NCBI GenBank assembly: GCA_005798905.1
Contig: SYIK01000005.1
Span: 1-64,000, forward strand
Length of the DNA: 64,000 nucleotides
Reading direction: 5' to 3'
Origin: Bacteroidota bacterium
Lineage (GTDB): Bacteria; Bacteroidota; Bacteroidia; Chitinophagales; Chitinophagaceae
Shown piece after piece: positions 1 to 9,248 of the stretch. Numbering within the stretch: the stretch's first letter is position 1; every line of letters begins with the position of its first letter. The position numbers and the translations under genes are program-made. Below the pieces are notes generated by a model. That model made no database searches. It was not told where the DNA came from and saw only the letters and a list, made by a program, of their open reading frames with translations.

Positions 1-1
1 A

Positions 2-2095
2 CATCCACGTCCATTAGCGAATTTTGAATTACCGAATGTTTGTTTACCAGTTGGTGCTGCAAATTTTACAAGTACATCAACCATTGCAAGCGGAACGATT
101 GCAAGTTATTTATGGAATTTTGGAAACAGCCAAACAGCAACAATACAAACAGCAACTACGACTTATAGTTCAACCGGTCCATTTAATGTCACATTAACAG
201 TTACATCGGATAATGGATGTGTTGACGATTCCCTTCGTGTGTTGAATACGGTTTATGCACAGCCTCAAGCATCATTTACTGCTCCAGCAGAAGTTTGTTT
301 TGGTACAACAGCAAACTTTACAGATAACAGTACAGCACCAAATAGTACAGTTACACAGTGGTTATGGGATTTTGGAGATGGAACTACATCAACAATTCAA
401 AACCCAACAAAAAATTATGCAGCAGCAGGGACTTATATTGTTACTTTAAATTGTATTTCTGCAATTGGATGTCCTTCAACAACTGCAACTTGGACAATAA
501 TTGTAAATCCGTTGCCAACTCCAAATTTTACTACTTCGGTTCCATCCTGCGAAACAAGAGATATTACTTTTACGGATGCATCAGTTGCAAATGCCGGCAC
601 ATTAGTAAAATGGACTTGGGATTTTGGAGATGTTACAAATACAATTCTAACAACTGCATCACCATTTATTCACACTTACAATGTAGCTGGAGTTTATAAT
701 GCGACTTTACAAGTTGAAACAAACAAAGGTTGTATCAGTTCTGTTTTAACCAAATCTGTAACCGTTCATGTGCTACCAAATGCAGGTTTTGTTTCTCCGG
801 AAATTTGTTTAGTCGATCCTTTTGCACCTTTTGTTGATACAAGCAGTATTTCTGCTGGTTCAATTGCTGCGTGGTTATGGAATTTTGGAGATCCGAACGC
901 AACATTAGTAAATCCCAATACATCCACTTTGCAAAATCCAACACATAGGTATTTAACAATTGGGAATTACACTGCAACTTTAATTGTAACATCCAACCAA
1001 GGTTGCACAGATACAATTTCGCAAACTTTCAGTGTGAATGGTTCTATCCCGAATGCAAATTTTACAGTACAAAATGCAAACATTTTATGCAGCAGTCAAG
1101 ATGTAGAAATAATAAATAATTCTACAGTTGATTTTGGATCTATCGTAAAACTCGAAATTTATTGGGATTATTTAAATAACCCAACCATTAAAACTGTGGA
1201 TGATTTTCCATCCCTCGGTAAAAATTATTTGCACAATTATATTGAGTTTGGAACACCTTTTACAAAAACATACACAATAAGAATGGTGTCTTATTCCGGT
1301 GCTAATTGTTTAAATGTAATTTCAAAAGTTATCACTGTGCTTGCAACACCAACAGTTTATTTTAATTCGTTGGGCGATGCGTGTACAAATTCCCCTCAGT
1401 TTCAAATCCTGCAAGCCGGTATTTTAAATGCACTTCCGGGAATTGGAGTTTTTTCCGGACAAGGGGTTTCGCCAACAGGTTTATTTGATCCTAATACAGC
1501 AGGAGCAGGAACACATACATTGCGATATACTTTTACCGGCACAAATGGATGTATTAATTTTAAAGAACAACCAATAATAATACACCCAACACCAATTGCT
1601 AATGCAGGAACCGATAAAGTTATATTGGACGGAGTTACAATTTCTATGGATGCTATAGCGCCAAATGTAACTTATCCAGTTGCCTATTTGTGGACTCCTT
1701 CGCTTGCATTAGATACAGTTACAAAATTAAATCCACTTGCTTCACCATTGGATGATATTACTTATACATTAACTGTTACTTCAGATAAAGGTTGTAAAAC
1801 TTCTGATCAAGTATTTATAAAAGTGTTGAAGTATCCATTAATTCCAAATATTTTCAGTCCCAATGGAGATGGTATTCACGACAAATGGGATATTGGTTAT
1901 CTTAATCAATATGTTGGCTCAACAGTTGAAGTATTTAATCGTTATGGACAAAAAATATTTCATTCCGTTGGCTACTCTAATCCTTGGGATGGAACTGTTA
2001 ATGGGAAACCTGTTCCTGTTGGTACTTACTATTATATAATAGATCCAAAGAATGGTAGAAAAATTACAGCAGGTTATGTTGATGTAATCCGATAA
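2..2095 (+). CDS. PKD-repeat T9SS type B sorting-domain protein, 5' truncated
   Basis: The frame is open from the left edge, so this is the last 697 codons of a longer gene. The visible part is a chain of PKD-like domains, marked by repeated W-x-F/N-F-G-D or N-F-G cores (near bases 107, 367, 613 and 880), each followed by a turn and a C-rich strand. The last 90 or so residues begin with an NIFSPNGDG motif and contain an FNRYGQKIF segment and a VPVGTYYY strand, which is the type B C-terminal sorting domain known from gliding-motility and T9SS cargo proteins. By family knowledge it is exported through the outer membrane and retained at or released from the surface, probably as an adhesin or structural protein. 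The next gene, 5 bp downstream, is a PorP/SprF protein; SprB-SprF type pairs are known. Ligand unknown. Confidence 0.9.
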   Translation, partial: HPRPLANFELPNVCLPVGAANFTSTSTIASGTIASYLWNFGNSQTATIQTATTTYSSTGPFNVTLTVTSDNGCVDDSLRVLNTVYAQPQASFTAPAEVCFGTTANFTDNSTAPNSTVTQWLWDFGDGTTSTIQNPTKNYAAAGTYIVTLNCISAIGCPSTTATWTIIVNPLPTPNFTTSVPSCETRDITFTDASVANAGTLVKWTWDFGDVTNTILTTASPFIHTYNVAGVYNATLQVETNKGCISSVLTKSVTVHVLPNAGFVSPEICLVDPFAPFVDTSSISAGSIAAWLWNFGDPNATLVNPNTSTLQNPTHRYLTIGNYTATLIVTSNQGCTDTISQTFSVNGSIPNANFTVQNANILCSSQDVEIINNSTVDFGSIVKLEIYWDYLNNPTIKTVDDFPSLGKNYLHNYIEFGTPFTKTYTIRMVSYSGANCLNVISKVITVLATPTVYFNSLGDACTNSPQFQILQAGILNALPGIGVFSGQGVSPTGLFDPNTAGAGTHTLRYTFTGTNGCINFKEQPIIIHPTPIANAGTDKVILDGVTISMDAIAPNVTYPVAYLWTPSLALDTVTKLNPLASPLDDITYTLTVTSDKGCKTSDQVFIKVLKYPLIPNIFSPNGDGIHDKWDIGYLNQYVGSTVEVFNRYGQKIFHSVGYSNPWDGTVNGKPVPVGTYYYIIDPKNGRKITAGYVDVIR

Positions 2096-2100
2096 AAACT

Positions 2101-3138
2101 ATGAAACGAATTTTGTTTTTTGTTTTAATGATGAATTTTTCTGCGAAAATATTTTCGCAACAACGACCGCATTACACACAATACATTTTAAATAATTATG
2201 TATTAAACCCTGCGTTGAGTGGAATTGAAAATTACACGGATTTAAAAATAAGCAACCGAGATCAATGGGTTGGTTTGAATGGCGCACCAAAGACAACTTA
2301 CTTAACGATTCACAAAGCAATTGGAAAAGAAGATTACAAGACTTCTGCAACTTCATTTTCTGTTCCGGGAGAAAACCCAAGAGGAAAGGCTTATTGGGAA
2401 AATTATACAGCATCCGAACCACACCAAGGTGTTGGAATGGTTGTGGTAAATGATAAAGCAGGAAGTTTCAATCGTATTTCTGTTAGTGGAACTTATGCAT
2501 ATCATATTGGATTGAATGCAAAAACTAATTTTTCAGCAGGTTTTTCTGGTGGAATAACGCTTGTAAGTTTAGATCGTTCCAAACATGATTTTACAGGAAC
2601 GGGAAGTTCGAACGATCCGGCAACTTATACTATTAACAATGAATTAAATAAAATAAAACCAGATTTGGGTGCAGGAGTTTGGTTATATTCTTCCAATTAT
2701 TTTGTTGGACTTTCAGCACAACAAATCATTCCACAGAAATTAGCTTTTGTAGATGATGCTGCAATTATTCAAAAAGGAAAATTTATTCCGCATTTATTTT
2801 TTACCGGCGGTTATCGTTTTTTATTGAGTGAAGATGTGAATGTAATTCCATCTTTTATGTTGAAATATATTAATGGCACATCTAAAAATAATTATCAAGT
2901 AGAAGGAAATTTGAAATTACAGTTTCGCGATTTATTGTGGCTTGGAGGAAGTTACCGCCACGAAGATGGATACGCAGGAATGGTTGGGTTAAATGTTAGA
3001 AATACATTTAATATCGGCTATTCGTACGATATAACAACTACACAATTAAATACAGTAAGCAGAGGCACACACGAAATTGTATTTGGATTTTTACTTGGCA
3101 ACAATTGGGGCGATACTTGCCCCAGAAATGTTTGGTAA
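2101..3138 (+). CDS. PorP/SprF-family type IX secretion outer-membrane protein
   Basis: A 345-residue protein with a signal peptide (residues 1-20, ending in FSQ) followed by the family signature: HYTQY, a conserved NPALSG loop at about residue 35, and an RDQW motif. The rest is made of alternating amphipathic strands with GGYRF- and GLNV-like endings, fitting an outer-membrane beta barrel. PorP/SprF proteins partner with T9SS cargo carrying type B sorting domains and help secrete or anchor it. The gene starts 5 bp after the stop of exactly such a cargo gene, so the two are almost certainly co-transcribed and functionally paired. A hairpin terminator follows immediately. The family call is firm; the specific partner is inferred from position. 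Confidence 0.9.
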   Translation: MKRILFFVLMMNFSAKIFSQQRPHYTQYILNNYVLNPALSGIENYTDLKISNRDQWVGLNGAPKTTYLTIHKAIGKEDYKTSATSFSVPGENPRGKAYWENYTASEPHQGVGMVVVNDKAGSFNRISVSGTYAYHIGLNAKTNFSAGFSGGITLVSLDRSKHDFTGTGSSNDPATYTINNELNKIKPDLGAGVWLYSSNYFVGLSAQQIIPQKLAFVDDAAIIQKGKFIPHLFFTGGYRFLLSEDVNVIPSFMLKYINGTSKNNYQVEGNLKLQFRDLLWLGGSYRHEDGYAGMVGLNVRNTFNIGYSYDITTTQLNTVSRGTHEIVFGFLLGNNWGDTCPRNVW

Positions 3139-3140
3139 AA

Positions 3141-3171
3141 AAAATCCTCACTTTTTTATGGCGAGGATTTT
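3141..3171. terminator. bidirectional hairpin terminator
   Basis: The 9-bp stem AAAATCCTC/GAGGATTTT encloses a 13-nt loop and has A/T tracts on both sides. It lies between the stop codons of the convergent porP/sprF-like gene and the pyrophosphatase gene, so it can serve both. Confidence 0.8.
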
Positions 3172-3191
3172 ATAAAAAATTTCAATCAATC

Positions 3192-5573
3192 TTAATTTTT
3201 GATTTCTTCTTTGCTAACTAATTTCAATTTAGTTTGACCATTAAAAAGAGAACGATATTTTTCAACAACTTCTTTTGGTTGTAACTGGCCATTAATTTGT
3301 AATGAATCTCCACTTAGTTCAATACTAAAATTATTTCCGTCAATCAACTTATCTTTTTTTAGAGAATCCAATAATGGTGTTCCCTGATTTCCTTGACCAG
3401 CAGTTACTGTCATTTCTATTTCGTGCTTCATTGGCATTTCTGCAGTTGAAGTATTTAATTGCGCAAGTGATGGAGCAATAACTAATGACACGATTGACAT
3501 TAATTTAATTAAAATATTCATGGATGGTCCCGAAGTATCTTTAAATGGATCGCCAACTGTATCACCTGTTACAGATGCTTTGTGTGGTTCTGACTTTTTG
3601 AAATAAGTTTCTCCGTTTATTTCAACTCCTTTTTCAAAACTTTTCTTTGCATTATCCCAAGCACCACCGGCATTATTTTGAAACATACCCATTAAAACTC
3701 CACAAACTGTTGCTCCTGCAAGAAATCCTCCCAAGGCTTCCGCACCTAAAACAAAACCAATAATAATAGGAGATAGAATTGCAATTGCACCGGGTAGCAT
3801 CATTTTTTTCAGCGATGCTTCGGTGGAAATAGCCACACATTTTTCATATTCAGGTTTTCCTTTTCCTTCCATAATTCCAGGAATGGTACGAAACTGACGA
3901 CGAACTTCTTCCACCATTGCCATTGCGGCTTCTCCAACTGCACGAATTGCTAATGAAGAAAAAAGAAAAGGAATCATTCCTCCAAGAAATAAGGAAGCTA
4001 AAACATCTGCTTTGTAAATATCTATGCCATCAATTCCGGCAACACCAACAAATGCTGCAAACAAAGCAAGCGCAGTTAAAGCAGCAGATGCAATTGCAAA
4101 ACCTTTTCCTGCAGCTGCAGTTGTATTTCCAACAGCATCAAGCACATCTGTTTTTTCTCTTACTTCTTTTGGTAATTCACTCATTTCGGCAATTCCACCT
4201 GCATTATCTGCAATTGGACCAAATGCATCAATTGCTAATTGCATCGCAGTTGTAGCCATCATTCCTGCAGCAGCAATTGAAACACCGTACAATCCTGCAC
4301 ATTCATAAGATCCCCAAATACCACCGGCCAAAACTAATATTGGTAAAAATGTAGATTCCATTCCTACAGCCAAACCCCCAATTACATTTGTTGCATGGCC
4401 TGTTGCCGATTGACGAACAATTGACAAAACAGGTCTTTTGCTCATCGCAGTATAATATTCAGTAATGATACTCATTAAAGTTCCAACAACTAAGCCAACT
4501 GCAATGGCGCCTAAAACGCCCCACTTTGTAAACTCATGTCCACGAAGCGACATTGTTTCCGGTAAAATATAATATACAAGCCCAACTGATGCAATTGCTG
4601 TTAAAACAATGGAACCCCAGTTGCCCATATTCAATGCTTTCTGTACATTTTGTGTGTTGATACTTGCAGTATCGCTAATTCGTACAAACCATGTTGCAAC
4701 GATAGAAAAAAGAATCCCTATTCCTGCAATAAACATTGGTAAAAGAATAGGAGATAAGCCACCCAATCCATCTTCGCCAGTTACAACTGTTTGCTGACCT
4801 AAAACGATTGTAGCTAAAACTGTTGCAACATAAGAACCAAAAAGATCAGCTCCCATTCCGGCAACATCACCCACATTATCGCCCACATTATCTGCAATAG
4901 TTGCAGGGTTTCTTGGATCATCTTCCGGAATTCCAGCTTCAACTTTACCTACTAAATCAGCACCCACATCGGCAGCTTTTGTATAAATTCCACCACCAAC
5001 ACGAGCAAAAAGTGCAATTGATTCTGCACCCAAAGAAAATCCGGTTAGCACTTCAATCATCATCAACATTTCTTTGCCATTTACTACTGCACCAGTTGGT
5101 ACGAAATAACATTTCAATAATATAAATAATGCACCCAATCCCAAAACAGCTAATCCGGCAACACCTAATCCCATTACAGATCCACCCGTAAATGAAACAG
5201 CTAATGCTTTGCTTAAACTGGTTTTTGCCGCTTGTGCTGTTCGCACATTTGCTTTGGTGGCAACTTTCATTCCAATATATCCGGCAACAGCACTAAAAAT
5301 AGCACCCAAAATAAATGCCACAGAAATCAACCAATGCGAATGTGGATTTGAACTTGCCATTACTGCCAACAAAATAGCAACAATAGTTACAAAGTATCCC
5401 AAAATTTTCCATTCTGCTTTTAAAAAAGCCATAGCACCGTCAGCAATATAATTGCTGATTTCTTTCATTCTGTCGCTACCTGCATCTTGCTTTATTACCC
5501 AATTGTATTTTATAAGGGTATAAATCAACCCAACAACACCCATTAACGGTACGATATAAATCAGTTTTTCCAT
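3192..5573 (-). CDS. hppA: membrane-bound ion-translocating pyrophosphatase, K+-dependent type
   Basis: A 793-residue polytopic protein that couples hydrolysis of pyrophosphate to export of Na+ and/or H+ across the inner membrane. The catalytic loop lies at about residues 218-238, with [19 protein letters not shown] as the acidic metal/PPi-binding segment; further acidic motifs occur at 449-460 ([12 protein letters not shown]) and 633-640. At 482-491 the sequence reads [10 protein letters not shown]: Ala486 and Gly489 occupy the positions that are Lys and Thr in K+-independent enzymes, so it should be K+-dependent. Whether it pumps Na+, H+ or both cannot be settled here. After the last membrane helix (about 686-702) there is a roughly 90-residue hydrophilic tail not needed for catalysis in the core family. 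Single gene, divergent from htpG, with a TATCTTTG promoter motif upstream. Confidence 0.95.
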   Translation of the reverse strand: MEKLIYIVPLMGVVGLIYTLIKYNWVIKQDAGSDRMKEISNYIADGAMAFLKAEWKILGYFVTIVAILLAVMASSNPHSHWLISVAFILGAIFSAVAGYIGMKVATKANVRTAQAAKTSLSKALAVSFTGGSVMGLGVAGLAVLGLGALFILLKCYFVPTGAVVNGKEMLMMIEVLTGFSLGAESIALFARVGGGIYTKAADVGADLVGKVEAGIPEDDPRNPATIADNVGDNVGDVAGMGADLFGSYVATVLATIVLGQQTVVTGEDGLGGLSPILLPMFIAGIGILFSIVATWFVRISDTASINTQNVQKALNMGNWGSIVLTAIASVGLVYYILPETMSLRGHEFTKWGVLGAIAVGLVVGTLMSIITEYYTAMSKRPVLSIVRQSATGHATNVIGGLAVGMESTFLPILVLAGGIWGSYECAGLYGVSIAAAGMMATTAMQLAIDAFGPIADNAGGIAEMSELPKEVREKTDVLDAVGNTTAAAGKGFAIASAALTALALFAAFVGVAGIDGIDIYKADVLASLFLGGMIPFLFSSLAIRAVGEAAMAMVEEVRRQFRTIPGIMEGKGKPEYEKCVAISTEASLKKMMLPGAIAILSPIIIGFVLGAEALGGFLAGATVCGVLMGMFQNNAGGAWDNAKKSFEKGVEINGETYFKKSEPHKASVTGDTVGDPFKDTSGPSMNILIKLMSIVSLVIAPSLAQLNTSTAEMPMKHEIEMTVTAGQGNQGTPLLDSLKKDKLIDGNNFSIELSGDSLQINGQLQPKEVVEKYRSLFNGQTKLKLVSKEEIKN

Positions 5574-5609
5574 AAATATATTTGCTTTAATCTAAAAATT
5601 TTTGGACGG

Positions 5610-5617
5610 CAAAGATA
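5610..5617 (-). promoter_or_regulatory. promoter -7 motif for hppA
   Basis: On the minus strand this reads TATCTTTG, a perfect match to the Bacteroidota TAnnTTTG element. It would start transcription near 5603, about 30 nt before the hppA ATG. No clear upstream TTG element is seen. Confidence 0.55.
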
Positions 5618-5758
5618 GGGGTAAAAGAGGTTGTTATAAAAGCTGAAACCAATTCATTTTAATTAAAAAAAAACCTTATTACTGTCAATCTGGCAAATCT
5701 GTTTTTTTGGAATAAGTATTGTTAGTAATGCCGTATCTAAAACGAATTAATTTTTTTT

Positions 5759-7645
5759 ATGCAAAAAGAAAAAGGAACCATTTCAATTAATACAGAGAAT
5801 ATTTTTCCCATTATTAAAAAATTTTTATACTCCGATAACGAAATTTTTCTGCGCGAATTAGTGAGCAATGCTGTGGATGCAACGCAAAAAATGAAACGCA
5901 TCAGCTCGTTGGGGCAATACAGCGGCGAATTGGAAGAACTGCGCGTGAAAGTTGCAGTAAATGCAAAAGCAAAAACAATTACTATTTCGGATAATGGAAT
6001 TGGATTAACTGCCGAAGAAATTAAAAAATACATCAATCAAATTGCATTTTCCGGAGCTACAGAATTTATGGAAAAGTTTAAAGAAGCAAAAGATGCAAAC
6101 GAAATTATTGGAAGATTTGGTTTAGGATTTTATTCGGCTTTTATGGTTGCCGATAAAGTAGAAATTCAATCACTTTCTTATGCAGAAAATTCGGAAGCAG
6201 CACGTTGGATTTGTGATGGCAGCACTTCTTTTGAAATTTCCAAAGGAAAAAGAACTGAAAGAGGTACAGATGTAATTCTACATGTGAATGCTGAATCGGA
6301 AGAGTTTTTAGCAGAAAATAAAATTCAAACTATTCTTGATAAGTATGCAAAATTTTTACCAATTCCTGTTCAATTTGGTACAAAAAAAGAATCGATACCC
6401 GACGGAGAAGATAAAGAAGGAAAACCAAAATACAAATCAATTGATGTTGATAATATCATTAACAATACCAATCCTATTTGGACGAAATCCCCGTCAGATC
6501 TGAAGGATGAAGATTATCTTTCTTTTTATCGCGAACTGTATCCTTTTTCCGAAGCTCCACTTTTTTGGATTCATTTGAATGTAGATTATCCTTTCAATCT
6601 TACAGGTGTTTTATATTTTCCTAAATTAAAAAATGATTTTGAAGTTCAAAAAAACAAAATCAAATTATTTAGTCGCCAGGTTTTTATTACGGACGAAGTA
6701 AAAGATATTGTGCCGGAATTTTTATTACTGCTTCACGGTGTGATTGATTCACCAGATATCCCATTAAATGTTAGCCGTTCTTTTTTACAAGCAGACAGTA
6801 ATGTAAAAAAGATAAATAGTTATATCAGCAAAAAAGTAGCCGACAAGTTGAGTGAACTTTTTAAAAAAGATCGTAAAGCTTACGAAGAAAAATGGGATGA
6901 GATTGGTTTGTTTGTAAAATATGGAACAATTTCTGATGAAAAATTTTATGAAAAGGCGAAAGATTTTTTATTGTTGACAAATACAACAAAAGAATATTTT
7001 ACAACAACAGAATACAATGCCAAAGTAAAAGATTTTCAAACAGATAAAAACGGGCAACTTATTTATTTATATACATCCAATGCGGAATTGCAAGACAGTT
7101 ACATTCAAACAGCACAAAAAAGAAATTATGATGTGTTGCTGATGAATTCTCCAATTGATAATCATTTTATTCAGCAGTTGGAAATGAAATTAGAAAAAAC
7201 TTCCATGAAGAGAGTTGATGCAGATGTGCTTGATAAATTATTAGAAAAAGAAGAAACAATATCTCATCAATTAACTGCCGATGAAACAGCTAAGTTGAAA
7301 ACGATTTTCGAAAATGCAATTAAGAATGAACACATGAAAGTAGAAGTAGAAAGTATGTCTGCCGAAACTTTGCCTGTAACAATTACGATTGAAGAATGGA
7401 TGCGCCGCATGAAAGACATGTCGAAAATGGGTGGTGGAATGAATTTTTATGGTTCAATGCCCGACACCTATAAAGTTGCAATCAATGCAAATCATACGAT
7501 TATTTCTAAAATATTGAATGCAGATGAAGCGCAACAATCAATCATGGCGAAACAAGTTTTTGATCTTGCCTTGCTTGGACAAGGAATGCTGAAAGGTGCT
7601 GATTTGACTGCATTTGTAGAACGCAGTGTAAATGTTATTGGCTAA
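5759..7645 (+). CDS. htpG: Hsp90-family chaperone HtpG
   Basis: A 628-residue cytosolic ATP-dependent chaperone of full family length. The N-terminal GHKL ATPase domain shows the LRELVSNAVDA helix (Glu33, Asn37), the SDNGIG loop at 77-82, and the glycine-rich lid GRFGLGFYS at 118-126. The middle domain carries conserved SRQVFI and NVSRSFLQ segments, with the arginine that contacts ATP. The C-terminal dimerisation region ends without the eukaryotic MEEVD tail, as expected for bacteria. The stop lies one base from the end of the convergent NAD(P)HX-repair gene, leaving no room for a separate terminator. It is transcribed divergently from hppA across a 185-bp spacer; no heat-shock operator such as CIRCE is seen there. 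Confidence 0.97.
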   Translation: MQKEKGTISINTENIFPIIKKFLYSDNEIFLRELVSNAVDATQKMKRISSLGQYSGELEELRVKVAVNAKAKTITISDNGIGLTAEEIKKYINQIAFSGATEFMEKFKEAKDANEIIGRFGLGFYSAFMVADKVEIQSLSYAENSEAARWICDGSTSFEISKGKRTERGTDVILHVNAESEEFLAENKIQTILDKYAKFLPIPVQFGTKKESIPDGEDKEGKPKYKSIDVDNIINNTNPIWTKSPSDLKDEDYLSFYRELYPFSEAPLFWIHLNVDYPFNLTGVLYFPKLKNDFEVQKNKIKLFSRQVFITDEVKDIVPEFLLLLHGVIDSPDIPLNVSRSFLQADSNVKKINSYISKKVADKLSELFKKDRKAYEEKWDEIGLFVKYGTISDEKFYEKAKDFLLLTNTTKEYFTTTEYNAKVKDFQTDKNGQLIYLYTSNAELQDSYIQTAQKRNYDVLLMNSPIDNHFIQQLEMKLEKTSMKRVDADVLDKLLEKEETISHQLTADETAKLKTIFENAIKNEHMKVEVESMSAETLPVTITIEEWMRRMKDMSKMGGGMNFYGSMPDTYKVAINANHTIISKILNADEAQQSIMAKQVFDLALLGQGMLKGADLTAFVERSVNVIG

Positions 7646-9157
7646 TTAATAATTGAAAATTTGCTTGAAAGCATAAGGCATGCAAAAAATAATGTCGCTT
7701 GCAATTAGTGCTTCTTGCGAAAATTTTTCTGATGCAAAATCTCCGGCCAATCCATGAAGATAAACTCCTAAGATTGCAGCATTTTCAGCAAGATAGCCTT
7801 GCGCCAATAAACCGGTAATAATTCCTGTAAGTACATCGCCGCTGCCGGCAGTTGCCATTCCTGCATTTCCAGTGCTGTTGAAATATTTTTTTCCGTTGGG
7901 AAGAGCAACCAATGTATGCGGACCTTTTAACACAATGATGCAATTTAATTCGGTAGCTTTTTGTGAAGCCAATTCAATTCTTTCAAAATCATTTTTACTT
8001 TCACCGAATAACCTTTCAAATTCTTTTTGGTGAGGAGTAAGAATTGAAAATGGAGGGAGAGAAGTAAGTAATTTTTTTTCCATCGAAAGAATATTAAGCG
8101 CGTCAGCATCCAAAACAATTGGTGATTTTACTGCATTCAAAATTTTTTTTAATGCAATTTTTGTTTCGGATGCAGTTCCAATTCCCGGTCCAATTCCAAT
8201 GGAATTATAGATTAAAAAATCTGTTTCTATTTTGGAAATAAAAGAGGAATTAAAATCTGCAAAAACCATTGCTTCTGGAGCAGTAGTTTGTAAAATTTCA
8301 ATTCCCGATTTTGGAATATGGCAGGAGAGAAGCCCCGCACCACTGCGCAAACAAGCTTTTGCAGCTAATACAGCAGCTCCCATTCTTCCATAACTACCGG
8401 CAATAAGTAACGCATGTCCGAAATTCCCTTTGTGGCTATTTCGATTTCGTTTTTTGTAAATTGAAGAAATAATTTCTGCATCAATAAGTGAGTTGTTAGG
8501 GGGCGTTAAATTCAAAAAATCTTTATCTAAACCTATATCTAAAATTGAAACTTTTCCAATTGAATTGAAATTTTCGGGCATTAAAAATGCTGGCTTATAG
8601 CATTGAAAACTCAATGTGTGCGTTGCTTTTATTACCGAATTATTTTTGGAAGATTGATCAACCGAAAGTCCGGTTGGGATATCAATTGCAATTATTTCGC
8701 AAGAACTATTATTGATATAATTTACCAAGCTTGCAATTATTCCATCAAGTGGGCGGCGCAAACCAGAACCAAATATTGCATCAATGATTATTAAGTTGTA
8801 TGTTAAAATGGGGAAATCATTTTCATTAAGAATAAAAAATATTTTGGAAGATTCAATTTCCTGTAATCTTTTAAGGTTTAATTGAAAATCAGCAGTTCCA
8901 TTACTTTCCGATTTTATAATATACACTGAAACTGAAAAAAATTTTTTCAACAACATGCGCGCCAAAGCCAGTCCATCGCCACCATTATTTCCTTTACCAC
9001 AAAATATGACAAATTCTTTCCCAAAATAATAACTCGCATCCAGCCATTCAATGCATTTTATTGCAGCTCCTTCCATCAAATCGATAGACGCAATGGGTTT
9101 GTTTTGAATGGTGTACTCATCCCAAACTCTTATTTGTTCAGCGTTTAAAATTTTCAT
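7646..9157 (-). CDS. nnrE/nnrD fusion: bifunctional NAD(P)HX epimerase / ADP-dependent dehydratase
   Basis: This enzyme repairs hydrated, damaged NADH and NADPH. The N-terminal YjeF_N domain (residues 1-215) epimerises the R and S hydrates and shows the GKGNNGGDG nucleotide loop at 54-62. The C-terminal ribokinase-like domain (about 225-503) is the ADP-dependent dehydratase, with AGSYGRMGAA and the catalytic TAGSGD motif (GSGD at 438-441) near the end. The 503-residue fusion is the usual bacterial architecture. It ends flush against htpG (convergent) and is divergent from the serA-like gene, with a 91-bp spacer. Confidence 0.95.
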   Translation of the reverse strand: MKILNAEQIRVWDEYTIQNKPIASIDLMEGAAIKCIEWLDASYYFGKEFVIFCGKGNNGGDGLALARMLLKKFFSVSVYIIKSESNGTADFQLNLKRLQEIESSKIFFILNENDFPILTYNLIIIDAIFGSGLRRPLDGIIASLVNYINNSSCEIIAIDIPTGLSVDQSSKNNSVIKATHTLSFQCYKPAFLMPENFNSIGKVSILDIGLDKDFLNLTPPNNSLIDAEIISSIYKKRNRNSHKGNFGHALLIAGSYGRMGAAVLAAKACLRSGAGLLSCHIPKSGIEILQTTAPEAMVFADFNSSFISKIETDFLIYNSIGIGPGIGTASETKIALKKILNAVKSPIVLDADALNILSMEKKLLTSLPPFSILTPHQKEFERLFGESKNDFERIELASQKATELNCIIVLKGPHTLVALPNGKKYFNSTGNAGMATAGSGDVLTGIITGLLAQGYLAENAAILGVYLHGLAGDFASEKFSQEALIASDIIFCMPYAFKQIFNY

Positions 9158-9234
9158 TTTTACTTTATTCGCGTTTTCAAGTTACGAAACTGGTCGCATT
9201 TAACAGTACTTTATAAAAAATGGTAATGCAAGTA

Positions 9235-9242
9235 TATATTTG
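9235..9242 (+). promoter_or_regulatory. promoter -7 motif abutting the serA-like start codon
   Basis: TATATTTG matches the Bacteroidota TAnnTTTG element exactly. Its last base is only 6 nt before the ATG at 9249, so transcription would begin at or next to the start codon, implying a leaderless or near-leaderless mRNA. Confidence 0.5.
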
Positions 9243-9248
9243 TAGTAT

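Noticed and set aside
107-1000. Regular repeats in the first gene considered as a repeat array
   Set aside because: The repetition is at protein level (PKD cores) with diverged DNA and no fixed spacers, so it is neither a CRISPR array nor a satellite.
3917-5451. Several plus-strand open frames of 60-112 codons opposite hppA
   Set aside because: They are antisense shadows of the strongly conserved pyrophosphatase; compositions are Q/L/H-rich and no start signal or family pattern is visible.
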